Of a DNA stretch of 64,000 bases, positions 21,378 through 49,660 are shown one piece after another. Under the pieces are notes generated by a model that worked only from the letters and a program-made list of their open reading frames with translations, ran no database searches and was not told the DNA's origin. The stretch comes from Doris montereyensis. Lineage: Eukaryota; Mollusca; Gastropoda; Nudibranchia; Dorididae. The stretch's first letter is position 1; each line of letters starts with the position of its first letter. The translations under genes were made by a program, and so were the position numbers. Where the stretch lies: NCBI GenBank assembly GCA_037039925.1, contig JAXRKP010000065.1, positions 266,001 to 330,000 of the forward strand, read 5' to 3'.

Positions 21378-23072
21378 TGTTAGTCTGAGACAGTATGCTA
21401 TTGATAAGTCTGAGACAGTATGATATTGATAAGCGTGAGACAGTATGCTATTGATAAGTCTGAGACAGTATGCTATTGATAAGTCTGAGACAATATGCTA
21501 TTGATAAGTCTGAGACAGTATGCTATTGATAAGCGTGAGACAGTATGCTATTGATAAGTCTGAGACAGTATGCTATTGATAAGTCTGAGACAGTATGTTA
21601 TTGATAAGTCTGAGACAATATGCTATTGATAAGTCTGAGACAGTATGCTATTGATAAGCGTGAGACAGTATGCTATTGATAAGTCTGAGACAGTATGTTA
21701 TTGATAAGTCTGAGACAATATGCTATTGATAAGTCTGAGACAGTATGCTATTGATAAGTCTGAGACAATGTGCTATTGATAAGTCTGAGACAGTATGATA
21801 CTGATAAGCGTGAGACAGTATGCTATTGATGAGTCTGGGACAGTATGATACTGATAAGCGTGAGACAGTATGCTATTGATAAGTCTGAGACAGTATGCTA
21901 TTGATAAGTCTGAGACAGTATGTTATTGATAAGTCTGAGACAATATGCTATTGATAAGTCTGAGACAGTATGCTATTGATAAGCGTGAGACAGTATGCTA
22001 TTGATAAGTCTGAGACAGTATGCTATTGATAAGTCTGAGACAGTATGTTATTGATAAGTCTGAGACAATATGCTATTGATAAGTCTGAGACAGTATGCTA
22101 TTGATAAGTCTGAGACAATGTGCTATTGATAAGTCTGAGACAGTATGATACTGATAAGCGTGAGACAGTATGCTATTGATGAGTCTGGGACAGTATGATA
22201 CTGATAAGCGTGAGACAGTATGCTATTGATAAGTCTGAGACAGTATGATATTGATAAGCGTGAGACAGTATGCTATTGATAAGTCTGAGACAGTATGATA
22301 CTGATAAGTCTGAGACAATATGATATTGATAAGTCTGAGACAGTATGCTATTGATATGTCTGGGACAGTATGATACTGATAAATCTGAGACAGTATGATA
22401 CTGATAAGCGTGAGACAATATGATGCTGATGAGTCTGAGATAGTATGATGCTGATTATTCTGAGACAATATGATACTGATAAGTCTGAGACAATATGACA
22501 CGGATAAATCTGAGTCAGTATGATATTGATAAGCGTGAGACAGTATGATACTCATAAGTCTGAGACAGTATGATACTGATAAGTCTAAGACAATATGATA
22601 TTGATAAGCGTGAGACAGTATGATACTGATAAGTCTGAGACAATATGATGCTGATAAGTCTGAGACAGTATGATACTGATAAGTCTGAGACAGTATGATA
22701 CTGATAAGTCTGAGACAGTATGATACTGATAAGTCTGAAACAGTATGATACTGATAAGTCTGAGACAGTATAATACTGATAAGTCTGAGACAGTATGATA
22801 CTGATAAGTCTGAGACAGTATGATACTCATAAGTCTGAGACAGTATGATACTGATAAGTCTGAGACAGTATGATACTGATAAGCGTGAGACAATATGATG
22901 CTGATAAGTCTGAGACAGTATGATACTAATAAGTCTGAGACAGTATGACACTGATAAGTCTGAGACAGTATGATACTAATAAGTCGGAGACAATATGACA
23001 CTGATAAGTCTGAGACAGTATGATACTAATAAGTCGGAGACAATATGACACTGATAAATCTGAGACAGCGAG
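21378..23072. repeat. 25-bp minisatellite, about 67 copies, with higher-order structure
   Basis: The unit is AAGTCTGAGACAGTATGCTATTGAT; variants (GCG for GTC, CAATAT for CAGTAT, GATACTGAT) define blocks. The segment near 21690-21870 recurs at 22040-22220, an exact offset of 350 bp (14 units). The minus strand is open for up to 242 codons as an artefact. Confidence 0.96.
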
Positions 23073-23287
23073 ATTATTAAACCTATTATTTTTTGTATAT
23101 ATTTAAATCATTGTTGACAATCGAAGAATACCACCTTCCTCACTGTCGTTATATAGCTGTCTATTTGAAACGTGAGCGAGAGAGGCTCTATGTGCCACGT
23201 GACATGTGTACTTACGTTCATGTTTGGAGACAAAATCTGATTGACGATTCTTCACCGCTGCAAACTTTTGAATTGTGTGTGTGTGTG

Positions 23288-24022
<735 letters not shown>

Positions 24023-24194
24023 AATATTGTTTTGTAGAGTTAACTAAGCTTTCTTGGTTCACATTGCGAGAGGGCACCACAGGAGAAAGTGAGAGGTAGG
24101 AGAAACGACTACAGGCTGCACATGATCTCACCAGCGGCGAAACCTGATAGTGAAAGGCCCTGCAGAGAAGTGTAGTGTGAAACTGGTGTATGCG

Positions 24195-24215
24195 TGTGTG
24201 TGTGTGTGTGTGTGT
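24195..24215. repeat. (GT)n microsatellite
   Basis: Pure GT run. Confidence 0.9.
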
Positions 24216-24286
24216 TGGAAAAAGCAAGTCGATGCGATGGATGTATTGCAAAGAAATCATAATCTTGATGTATTGCAATATTATAC

Positions 24287-24357
24287 AGGTGGTTCCAAAG
24301 ACCATATAAACTACCAAGACAAGAAACGTATAGTTTATACGGTCTTTGGTGGTTCCT
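24287..24357. repeat. imperfect inverted repeat
   Basis: GGTTCCAAAGACCATATAAACTA-type left arm (24292 on) pairs with TAGTTTATACGGTCTTTGGT on the right (to about 24350). Confidence 0.6.
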
Positions 24358-24399
24358 GGCACCAAAAAAACAAAACAAGTAGAACAAGCCCCTGCTGAT

Positions 24400-26100
24400 C
24401 ACTATGAACCAAAATGTACCAATAGAATTTATCTCGGGCAATTTTCAAAAACCCTGGTTCGTAACTGAAACCAAACGTCTATCTCACAGAAAGAAGGATT
24501 GGTTCATCAAAAGGAGAAACTTTAACTCAGAGAAAGTAATGAGTAAATATAAAGAAAAAGAAAGGAAAGCTCAACAAGCATGCAGAGCAGGGCATGCAGA
24601 TTATATAAAGAATAATGAATGAAGATGGAAAACATGACCCCCCCCCCCCCAAAAAAAAAAAAATATATAAAAATATGGACATTACTATGGATTACTGCTT
24701 AACATCAATGAACAGAAAGCAATAGGTGCAGATGAAATATCTGGGGAAATAGTGCACATGAAATAACAGACATCTATGTTGTTATTACAGGCATCTCTAA
24801 ACCAAAGGTAGATTTCCAAATGACTACGAAAAATGTTAATACACGTACATCCCCATTGTTTCAAACAGGAGATCGACAAAGAGCAGAAAATGACAGACCC
24901 GCCTCTCGATTTTCGGTAACTTGTAAACTATTGGAACGCACAATGTGAAGTAACATAAATGGATCGTCTAGATAAACATAGCATCCTAGCAAATATCCAA
25001 GATGGATATAATAATAATAATGATACTAATAATAAAAGCATATATTTCTATAGCGCTTATTATCAATACTTGTTCAACCTCTGAGTGCTTTAATATAGAC
25101 AAAGACGAAGCTGTGAAACTCAACAATACAAAAGTAAATGATGTCAGTAATTTTCTAAACCAATGAAGCCAAACAGATATTATCCTTCTAGATTCGTCAA
25201 AGGCGTTTGACAAAGTAGATCACAATGGATTACTTATAAAATTGGATGGGTATGGTATTCAAGATTCTCTTCTGGAATAGATCAAATGGTTTCTTTTGGA
25301 ACGAACTCAAAAGGTAATTGTTGAAGATGTTGAATCTAATCTAATCACAAACCAGTGCTTTGAGGTGGGCCTCAGGAAACTCTCTTGGGTCCTCTATTAA
25401 TATTTATCGTCGATTTTGATCAACACCTCTCACCAGGTACCAAACTAAGATTTGTTGCTGGTGAAAGTCTTTTGTCTAGAAAATATATAACATGGAGGAT
25501 TACAAAATATTACAAAATGACCTAAACACACCGAAAGAATGAGAGAGAAAGTGGGAAATGGTCAACTTGAGTTTCATCAAGAAAAATGGCAGGTACTGAG
25601 TGAAAAAAGGTACATGATTTGGGGGGGGGGGGGGGTTAAAAATAGTCAACTCAAACTAGCCAAAAACTAAAACTAACCAACAGTACAAAATTCCCAGGAG
25701 TTACAAAAGACACTAAATTGCAATGGAAATAACAACATACCATGCAGATAAGCAAATGGCCTTTTGGCTTTCCTTAGGAGAAACCTTTACAACCGTCCTC
25801 ATAATATAAAAGGGAAGTGTTTCAAGGCTTCAGTAAAAACAGTCTTAATCCCTAGGACCTACACCAACAAACCTACATCCAAGAAATAGTGAAATTTCCA
25901 AAATAATGCAGCCGGTTTTGTAACTAATAATTAGACATATACGTTGCACTACTAAAGGAATAGTAAAACCAACATGAACCAATTCTAATGGCTCTCTTTA
26001 GAAGAACATAGAGCTGGCTAGCCAAACATGAATTTAATATTGTCTTTAAGGCTATAAATGGCCAACTGGTTTTTTTTTCAATTACATCAGCTTACACTTA
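24400..26100 (+). pseudogene. decayed LINE reverse transcriptase (copy 1)
   Basis: Frames broken by many stops still show LINE features in order: a basic region before the RT (KPWFVTETKRLSHRKKDWFI at about 24450), then LLDSSKAFDKVDHNGLLIKL (25185-25250, RT motif A), then LQW-type thumb remnants to about 26080. The FADD box is lost. It is a Jockey/CR1-like group; the clade is uncertain. Confidence 0.65.
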
Positions 26101-26149
26101 ATACAAGAACAACCAGATCAGGCTGTCAAGTATACAAAGTTCCATCTTC

Positions 26150-27845
26150 ATACATTGATTGTCACCTCCACTCATGACCTAGTACCTTAAACATCTGGCA
26201 TGGATTACCAACCATTTACCCTTTTTATAAAAAAATTCTAGAAAGAATTTGTACTTAAACAATTGTTAGCACATTTGAACAAAATGTTTCTGCAACAACC
26301 ATTCCAATCTGCTAACCATAGCACTGAAACCGCTTTGTTACGAGTTTTCAATGATCTCTTGAATGTAATTGATAAAGGCTCGAAAACGCTAATAAATCTT
26401 TTAGTTCTTTCGGCTGCATTCGATACCATCGATTACCATATTCTGCTTCAGAGGTTTCAGGCAGTATTTGACATCTGGGCCATGATGCTGTCTTGGTTCG
26501 AATCATATCTTTTGAACCGAAAACAGTTTACTGTTATAGAAAGTTGTAGATCCCAAGAATTCCATCTAAAATACGGTGTGCCGCAAGGGTCTATGTTAGG
26601 GTTAATTCTTTTTGTAATGTACACTAGCAAACCTTTAAAGAAAATTCAATGTCTTACCATCAAAATGCTGATAATACCCAATTGTACAATGTTAATATCG
26701 ATGTTGGCTTAGAATGAAATTATCACAAAAAGCGAAGCTTGCATATCCTTAACGAAGGAATGGATGGATACAAACAAATTAAAACTTAATGATGAGAAAA
26801 CAGAAGTAATAAGAATTGGTTAAAAAAGACGAACGATCAAAAGTAATAAGAAAAGCATACATTTAGGGGGAAATAAAATCAACATGGTAAATAAGGTGAA
26901 AAACTTGTGAACCATTTTTGACTCTCAACTTTCTATGGATCTTCAAGTGAGCTCATTAGTCAAATCACTAATGTTTTCCTTGAGAAAGATTAGTTCCATC
27001 CGTCCATTGCTCACAAGCGATGGTACAAAACAACTTGTCACAACTCTTATGTTCTCCACGCTTTTGTCATTCCATGTTGTTTGGCCTCCCGCAAGACAAA
27101 ATATACAGACTTCAAGTCATTCAAAACAATACAGCCAGACTTATTTTTTTTAAACCGAAATTTGAAAATGTATCCCCACTACTGACAGAACTTTACTAGT
27201 TAACGGTCGAAAATGAATAAAATTCAAAGCTGCAACTTAAGTTTATTAATGTCTTGATGGAACAGCACCTAGTGATATTCAAAGTCTTTTAAATGTTTAC
27301 AAACCGGGTTGGACATTAAGGTTGTTTGCCGATACATCAACTCTAGTACCCCCAAAAGTAAAAATTAGTGCTGGTACACGATCTTTCGCATATTATGACC
27401 CATTCGTGTGGAATGCCCTCCCACAGAGTGTTAGAGAGTCAAAATCACTGTCAATTCTTTTTAAAAACATCAAGACACATCTTTTTAACTAACTTATAAA
27501 AGCTTACTTTCTTAAAAGAAAAATTGCATAATTTATTAAGGCTGTTTTCATCATGTGTGTGAATAAGTTATGTGTGTGTATTTGTGTGTGTGCGTGTGTG
27601 TGTTTGTAAAATCTAAATTCATGACAGTGTTTACTGTAAACGACTTTCTTTTTCTTCTTTGCATCGGCGGTTTTTATTGTCATAAATTGCACACATTCAT
27701 GTAGCTTGATGTATGAAATTCATCTTGTGTATCATATGTAACATATGTATAACATGCATTGTTTCTTAAAATATGTAATGCGCCTAGAGCCTTACCTTTG
27801 TACTTGTAGGGATGAGTGCGCAATAGAAATGCACATTATTGTAAA
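26150..27845 (+). pseudogene. decayed CR1/L2-type LINE, RT to 3' end (copy 2)
   Basis: The longest frame is 26263-26712, with HSTETALLRVFNDLL, SAAFDTIDYHILLQRF (motif A) and YGVPQGSMLGLILF (motif B). Downstream frames continue through the thumb to WNALPQSVRES (about 27405), typical of the CR1/L2 C terminus. The 3' UTR ends with GCGCCTAGAGCCTTACC and TGAGTGCGCAATAGAAATGC, a form common to molluscan LINEs of this type. Stops and frameshifts make it dead. Confidence 0.78.
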
Positions 27846-27936
27846 ATTAAACTCAGCAATAGCACTGAAGATTTTATAAAAAAGGAATTAAACACATCAC
27901 TTTAAAATTAAAATGGGATTAGCGCTTTTATGTTAA

Positions 27937-28081
27937 ATTAAATGATATGTGCTGACAATAATAGTCAATAATTAAATGATATGTGCTGACAATAATAGTC
28001 AATAATTAAATGATGTGTGCTGACAATAATAGTCAATAATTAAATGATATTATGTGCTGACAATAATAGTCAATAATTAAA
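27937..28081. repeat. 34-bp tandem repeat, 4 copies
   Basis: The unit contains AATTAAATGATATGTGCTGA and CAATAATAGTCAAT. Confidence 0.92.
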
Positions 28082-28131
28082 TTGGTCTGATGTTATTCTC
28101 ACTCGCATCTCCACAATACTCATTCCATCCA

Positions 28132-28612
<481 letters not shown>

Positions 28613-28744
28613 ATAATGATAGTAATGATATCCCCTTATTCAATGGGGGGCGACCTAAGATTTACTTTACATGTCTTTATTATATATTGTAAATCCAAAG
28701 ACGGTCTTTGGTAAATCTATAGTATGAGAGCTCTTGCGGGTAAG

Positions 28745-28797
28745 CCGAGGCGTGCTTACTATTTCGGGTGACTGGCCTGTTAGTAAGCACGCCTCGG
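28745..28797. repeat. perfect 17-bp inverted repeat with 19-nt loop
   Basis: CCGAGGCGTGCTTACTA at 28745-28761 pairs with TAGTAAGCACGCCTCGG at 28781-28797. It lies in a locally GC-richer stretch. Confidence 0.85.
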
Positions 28798-30049
28798 GGT
28801 AAGCCAATCCCGATGATACGCCCACTGCAAAATCGGCGTGTCAGGCTTGCGGGACATGAAACGAAAAGAAGAAATTGTCATTAAAACCCTATAGGAACAA
28901 GGACGAGACAAATACTAAGAATAGCCTCTGCGTCAGCACCCAATGTCTCGCCATGAAATAATAAGCGTGCTACCAATCGAGAGTCTACTTAGATCTAGAC
29001 TAGATCTAGTACTTTAAGTACTTATATCTCTGGTTAGCTCAGTCTTTGGTTGGCTATTCTTGGTTCAGGATCTATCTCCGTAACCTATGGGATTTCCCGA
29101 CGTGGTTCGTTGCTAAGTGGAGTCTTGTGACTTGTGACTGTTGTGGATCATTTTTTTGTGGACGAAACCAAAGATTCTGTCCTTTGAAAGGTAGGGCCTA
29201 GTGTAAAGATTTAATTATATTCTAGATCTACATTTGTATTGTTTTAACTTGTTTTAACGTTTAAAGGCGTTCGTTCGTCCGACCAAGAGTAGACAAATCT
29301 AGATAGAGTTATCGAGCTATCTACGATGATAGATATACCTATTATAATACATGTAGATCTAGTAGGATGATACTGTTTCGGCCTGCGGGGAAATTCGGCC
29401 GGTCTCTTATCAGGGGTTATTTTTGTTGGCATCTGTGAACTTTAAACAGACTAGGCTTAGAATCATACGTTCGTAGCCATACCTAGATCTAGCCCGTCAC
29501 GCTCTTTGAGATCCAGGCGCCGGGCCCAACCTATGCCGCTCTTAATTTGGCTGACATGGTCACCAGCAGAAAAAGTTTGTTAAAAGCTCATCTGTTCTTT
29601 TTAAGTTACTTTCTTTTGAATTCTTCCTCTTTGTTTATTTAATTGAAGGTTTCTACACCTGATCGAACTCCGTTAGGGAAAATTCGGCCATATAAAATAT
29701 CATTTTTACGTTACCTTCTTGTGGGTTGATTACGTTTCATTCACCTGTTGCTTGTTTTTTTTTATGAAAATATGTAGCCTATTGATTTGAATTTGAAAAA
29801 CTTAAATGTAATATTTCTTTATTTGTGCTTTCATTTGTTTATTCCATCATTTTATTCATTGAATAAAGAGATGCCGTACTAATTCTCATGTGTTGTGTTG
29901 TGAAAATGACTTGGTTAGAAAGACAGACAGACAACCGGGCATGCATGCAGAAAGGGAAAGACAATAGAAAGAGATTTATAAGCAGTTTCTGAGACACATG
30001 AGAAAGGAAAGACAAGATGATTTAAAGACAAAGAAAAGGGAAAGGGCAT

Positions 30050-30053
<4 letters not shown>

Positions 30054-30106
<53 letters not shown>
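30054..30106. repeat. (GA)n microsatellite
   Basis: Pure GA run. Confidence 0.95.
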
Positions 30107-30110
<4 letters not shown>

Positions 30111-30359
30111 AAGGTAAGGTAAATATTTTTGTTTGAGTTTCACTTTTGATAATTTCATTTATAATTGATTAAATGCCTGTTTTTCAGGCCAAAATCCACT
30201 TTTTGCATATAATTCATAGTTTTGACTTAGGCAAAATCACCTCTCTCTCAGCAAGAAGCTGACGACAACGTTATAGGTACAGAGAGATAGAGGGACAAAT
30301 ACATGTGGATTGTAGAGCTTGGTCGGTAAAAAGATAGCTTGGTATATAGTTTGTTAATT

Positions 30360-30525
30360 CGATAGATAGATAGATAAAAACAGTATATATATATATATAG
30401 ATAGATATATAGCTAAAGAAAGATAGAGAGGTAAATGGATGCATACAATACATATACATACATACATAGTGTACATAAATACATTTAAATGGATAGATAT
30501 AGATGGATGGATAGATAGACACATA
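30360..30525. repeat. (GATA)n/(TA)n and (ATAC)n tracts
   Basis: Interrupted GATA, TA and CATA units. Confidence 0.85.
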
Positions 30526-30875
30526 CGATGAAACACTTATTATCCTTTTCAATAGTCTTGAACATCAAATTTTAATGGAAACGTTTTGTCAGGCATAAAA
30601 CATTACTTTGGTAAAATGCAAATCATTAAAACATCTCTACAAATAAGAGAAATAAACACTTTATTGCTTTCTGAAAGTAGTACAATTTACACCTACAGGA
30701 ATCATGATTTGAATCCAATCAGCCTAGAAATGTCATTTCACAAGCTGGATAATTGTAACCACATCAATTGTGTTGATGCGTTAGGATATGAGGTCGCTAG
30801 TCTATAGCAGATGTTTACTCCCAATATGTTTTAAAGCCCTTCATAATGGTGGACAATGTAGGCCAGCAAACTCTG

Positions 30876-31098
<223 letters not shown>

Positions 31099-31566
31099 TC
31101 ATTTTCTCCTCTTCTTGCTCTTGACTGCTACTCCTCTATTGGGCAGAGCACATCCATAAAAAGCTATATCGAAAAAAATATGATATATATTATATAAATT
31201 ACTCCTATTCTATAGTCTCTTCTGATTTATTACTATTACATAATGATATATTATAATATATTCACTAATTACACACATTGTATTGAATTTGATTATTGAA
31301 TGGCTTGTTCAAGTTCAATTTTTGAGAATATATGAAAGTTGTATTGCTTTTATTGTCAACATAGAATAATATTCTAGAACTTAATTTTTTCTCTCTCTTT
31401 CACTCTTCAGTTTTTCTCATGATGGACCAGAAAAGCTTTTGATGTTCTGATATACTGGTGTCTCAAGATTCGAAGACAGGAGGGAAGAAAAGAACAATAT
31501 AAAAGTAACAATGGCCTGTAATTGCTGACATCTTGTCTCGATTTTGCATTGTCCTTGGTCAGTCAG

Positions 31567-45181
<13,615 letters not shown>

Positions 45182-45574
45182 ATGTGTCTTGGTTAAACTC
45201 TGATGATATTTCAAATTCACAAACCTCTGAACTGTTAATGTTATTGATACTCCACACTCCGGCTGGCTTTCTGCTCACTAATGATTTTCATTTTCCCTGT
45301 TTCTCTTTTTTCTCATGTGCATTTGATATTTGATGGGTATGCTGGATAGATCCTGCTCTTTTTCTTTCACGTTTGTATATGATGGGATAAGATAATATAA
45401 GATACGACTTTATTGTCCAAAAGTAGCACATTGTTTTGGCGTTACAATACCTTCAATACAATGTGTATTTCACCTTAATTTTTCTTTTAAATTCACACAG
45501 CGATCACGGCACAATATGGTGGACAGATGAATTTTAGCGAAAGTAAGAAGTAAAAGTAAAGCACTGAGTTTATC
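45182..45574 (+). other. 3' flank of the ubiquitin-like gene
   Basis: Probably 3' UTR at its left end. No canonical AATAAA was identified close to the stop. Confidence 0.4.
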
Positions 45575-47092
45575 GTTACTCCTAGGTAACTGTAGCTTTG
45601 AACTTATTACTCCTAGGTAACTGTAGCTTTGAACTTATTACTCCTAGGTAACTGTAGCTTTGAACTTATTTTTAGGTAACTGTAGCTTTGAACCTTAGTT
45701 TTCCCTCTAGGTAACTGTAGCTTTGAACTTATTACTCCTAGGTAACTGTAGCTTTGAACTTATTACTCCTAGGTAACTGTAGCTTTGAACTTATTACTCC
45801 TAGGTAACTGAACTTTGAACTTATTACTCCTAGGTAACTGTAGCTTTGAACTTATTACTCCTAGGTAACTGTAGCTTTGAACTTATTACTCCTAGGTAAC
45901 TGTAGCTTTGAACTTATTACTCCTAGGTAACTGTAGCTTTGAACTTATTACTCCTAGGTAACTGTAGCTTTGAACTTATTACTCCTAGGTAACTGTAGCT
46001 TTGAACTTATTACTCCTAGGTAACTGTAGCTTTGAACTTATTACTCCTAGGTAACTGTAGCTTTGCATTACTCCTAGGTAACTGTAGCTTTGAACATTAC
46101 CTAGGTAACTGTAGCTTTGAACTTATTACTCCTAGGTAACTGTAGCTTTGAACTTATTACTCCTAGGTAACTGTAGCTTTGAACTTATTACTCCTAGGTA
46201 ACTGTAGCTTTGAACTTATTACTCCTAGGTAACTGTAGCTTTGAACTTATTACTCCTAGGTAACTGTAGCTTTGAACTTATTACTCCTAGGTAACTGTAG
46301 CTTTGAATTCATTACTCCTAGGTAACTTATTGAACTCATTACTCCTAGGTAACTGTAGCTTTGAACTCATTACTCCTAGGTAACTGTAGCTTTGAACTCA
46401 TTACTCCTAGGTAACTGTAGCTTTGAACTCATTACTCCTAGGTAACTGTAGCTTTGAACTCATTACTCCTAGGTAACTGTAGCTTTGAACTCATTACTCC
46501 TAGGTAACTGTAGCTTTGAACTCATTACTCCTAGGTAACTGTAGCTTTGAACTTATTACTCCTAGGTAACTGTAGCTTTGAACTCATTTCCTTGGTAACT
46601 GTAGCTTTGAACTCATTACTCCTAGGTAACTGTAGCTTTGAACTTATTACTCCTAGGTAACTGTAGCTTTGAACTTATTACTCCTAGGTAACTGTAGCTT
46701 TGAACTTATTACTTAGGTAACTGTAGCTTTGAACTTATTACTCCTAGGTAACTGTAGCTTTGAACTTATTACTCCTAGGTAACTGTAGCTTTGAACTTAT
46801 TACTCCTAGGTAACTGTAGCTTTGAACTTATTACTCTTTAGGTAACTAGCTTTGAACTTAACTGTAACTGTTTGAACTTATTACTCCTAGGTAACTGTAG
46901 CTTTGAACTTATTACTCCTAGGTAACTGTAGCTTTGAATATTACTCCTAGGTAACTGTAGCTTTGAACTTATTACTCCTAGGTAACTGTAGCTTTGAACT
47001 TATTACTCCTAGGTAACTGTAGCTTGAACTTATTTCCTAGGTAACTGTAGCTTTGAACTTATTACTCCTAGGTAAATTGTAGCTTTGAACTA
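45575..47092. repeat. 31-bp minisatellite, about 48 copies, born inside a LINE
   Basis: The unit is CTCCTAGGTAACTGTAGCTT plus TGAACTTATTA. The single-copy source is visible in LINE copy 2 at about 51700-51725 (CCTAGGTAATTGTAGCTTTG) and in copy 1 near 36330. The right edge passes directly into LINE sequence. Sporadic units lack 4-12 bp. Confidence 0.95.
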
Positions 47093-47412
47093 GGTTCTTT
47101 AAATTCTCCCTGCCTAATTTAAGATTTTGTGTTTTAGCTTGCCTAGTTACTAGCATTGTTTTAGTTTTCTTTGAATTTACTCTCATTCCTCTTTTATTTA
47201 ATTCATTATTCATTATGTTGATATTTGACTGTAGGTCCCTTTCTGATTTTCCAAACAGAACTAAATCATCGGCAAATGAAAGCATTGATACATTTACTGG
47301 TTTGAGCTGCCACATACCCACATTCATTTTCTTCATGTTCGAGGATACTGTTGTGACTGAATCCATAAATGTGATAAACAAAAGAGGACTTAGGATACAA
47401 CCCTGTATTGTT
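47093..47412 (-). mobile_element. RTE-like LINE fragment (RT catalytic part)
   Basis: The minus-strand frame reads MLSFADDLVLFGKSERDLQS (FADD box) and NKRGMRVNSKKTKTMLV, the same as copies 1 and 2. It is cut on the right at about 47412, and its 3' side is replaced by the 31-bp array. Confidence 0.85.
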
Positions 47413-48200
47413 TTATGGAGTATGTGTTCTGCATACTATAAGTTTGGATGTATTATTTCATACATGGAGTGGCATGTTGACATTTTATACATGACACTAC
47501 AGGACTTGACAATGACAGTTGGGTGCTCTTATCCGTTATTCTGTTTCATGTTATAATCGATCATATTGCATATATACTCATTTAATGTATGTGTTCCGTT
47601 TTGGGAAGTTAGGGTGGATATAGGCCAGGTTGCAACAACTTTCAGGGAATTTCGATGAGGCCCATCAAAATTTCAGGGAATATGAATGGGATTGACTTTC
47701 ATCCCTGGGACCAGGTGATGATACACTAGTCTGATGCAGGGTTTTACACACAAGCTAGTGTTTGTACCCACTTGCACCTGGGTTGAGTGAGAAAATAAGT
47801 CTTATTTGAATTATTCAAGGAACGCAACGTTGGACTTAACTTTGCTAGGACTCGAACCCGGGACCTCATCATCCAAAGTCCAACAGCCCAAGCACTAATT
47901 GGCCACTGATGCCACAAGCAAGCTAAAAAGGAAAAATTGACAGAGTGATTAGAAAAGCCATGAAAATGACTCATTGTGAACTTCCACTGTTTCACCACAT
48001 TTACACGAACAAAATACCTGTCAAAAGTAGATTACATTTTTGAAGATACAAGACACCCATTATACAATCAATACAAGATCTCCATTCTCAGTGGTAAACT
48101 TCTCTCACACAATTGTCGAACTGAAAGATGAAAGAATTCCTTTGTGCCTCACTCAAACAGACTTAAACAAGCAAATACCCCAAGACCTTCTATTATGTAA
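47413..48200. other. no gene seen apart from a SINE
   Basis: Unique-looking sequence around the SINE at 47705-47915. Confidence 0.5.
47705..47915 (-). mobile_element. tRNA-derived SINE (family B)
   Basis: Second copy of the family nested at 10731-11018. The B-box GGGTTCGAGTCC is better preserved here, at about 47850. Confidence 0.75.
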
Positions 48201-48232
48201 AATGTCAATGTAGTGCCAAATGTGCTTTATCA

Positions 48233-48302
48233 CTATCATCGTCGTCATCACCAACATCATCATAATCACAATCACCACCACCACCATCATCATCATCGTT
48301 GT
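48233..48302. repeat. (CAT)n/(CAC)n microsatellite
   Basis: Interrupted CAT/CAC units. Confidence 0.9.
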
Positions 48303-49173
48303 AAATTCTTCCTCATCAAAACCATCATGATCACATCTATAACTGTCATCGTTGCCATGTTCATTTTGACCCATGTTGATTGTGTTATATTATTATGCTA
48401 ATGTTAATGAATTACTCGTAATGTGCAATTAAATGTTTTATAGTACATGTACTTGTAGTTTATACTTATTCTACATTGCATGTACTCACTGTAACAAAAA
48501 CAAATTCTGCTTCGTGCATAATAAAATGCATTTAATTCAATTCAAATAAAGTCTCCACTGACATGTTTTCAGTTTGAATTTTGCTTTGTTTGGTGATTTT
48601 TGGTTTGTTTTTGTTTCTTCGTTTATTTATTTCATGTATGATGGCTTTTAGATCTAAAATGTGATGATAAGTGCTAATGTTAATGGTATTATATTAATAC
48701 ATGTAGTACGTTCCGAAACTCTCGGCCACGGCTGTCTAATGTCTTGAAAACCATTCACTTGTCCAGTCTCGATTTTTTTGCACACTGTGGCATATTTATT
48801 ATTTTTAACATAAAGAGTTTGTAGTATATTTGACTTTTGGTCTTCTTTTTTTTTTTTTGTAGCCGCAAATTCCTTTGATCTTTGGCGGCCTATGGAAAAA
48901 TTGAAGGTTTGGATTTTTTCAGTTTTACAGTAGCAACCCATGGGTAAGAACATTGAGAACGCGATAGGCATTGAACCGCTGGCACCGGTCAGCTAGCGCG
49001 AGTAATGTTCTTCACTAAGTCTTGTTGACACCCATAGATGAGGTTTCAGCCTCTCCGGTTAATTATCACGTCGCAGGTAAATTTTATGGAATCCAAATTT
49101 AGTTCTTTGCCACACCGGTAAAGTGCAGTGTGTGCAGTGTGTGCATGTGTCATTTGTAAATAACTGAAGAACA
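48303..49173. other. no gene seen
   Basis: AT-rich. It may contain the left end of Harbinger copy 1, but no terminal repeat could be fixed. Confidence 0.4.
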
Positions 49174-49517
49174 ATGGACGTTGGCTCACTGATCTCTGTT
49201 GTTTTCAAGAGGCCTTCCATATGGGACAAAAGGAGGAATAACAGAAACGTGGTAAACAAGGCATGGAAGGAGATAAGCCAAGAAATGAATATTGAAGGTT
49301 TGTGTTTATTTATTCGATTCTCAATAGATTGTAATGAGTGTAGAGTAAAGTAGTACTGGGAGTAGAAAGGCCTCGCAGTCATTACATTACATGTACAGAC
49401 ACTTGCCTTAAATCAAGTGGTCTTCACGCCGCCATCCAACGCCCGGCCCAAACGAAAAGCACATTTCGATTCATGAACACTGCACTCCCGTTGGAGCTAT
49501 CTTTCTGTTGTGACTCT

Positions 49518-49659
<142 letters not shown>

Positions 49660-49660
<1 letters not shown>

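Noticed and set aside
22223..23001. 242-codon frame of SVSYCLRLISIILSQTYQ-like repeats
   Set aside because: The 25-bp array reads open in successive frames; no start context, splice or homology support.
21378..23072. CRISPR-like array
   Set aside because: Units are directly contiguous without unique spacers, in a eukaryotic genome.
30586..30807. 73-codon plus-strand frame as an exon of the ubiquitin-like gene
   Set aside because: No acceptor/donor in a compatible phase could be fixed and no similarity recognised; kept only as a remark.
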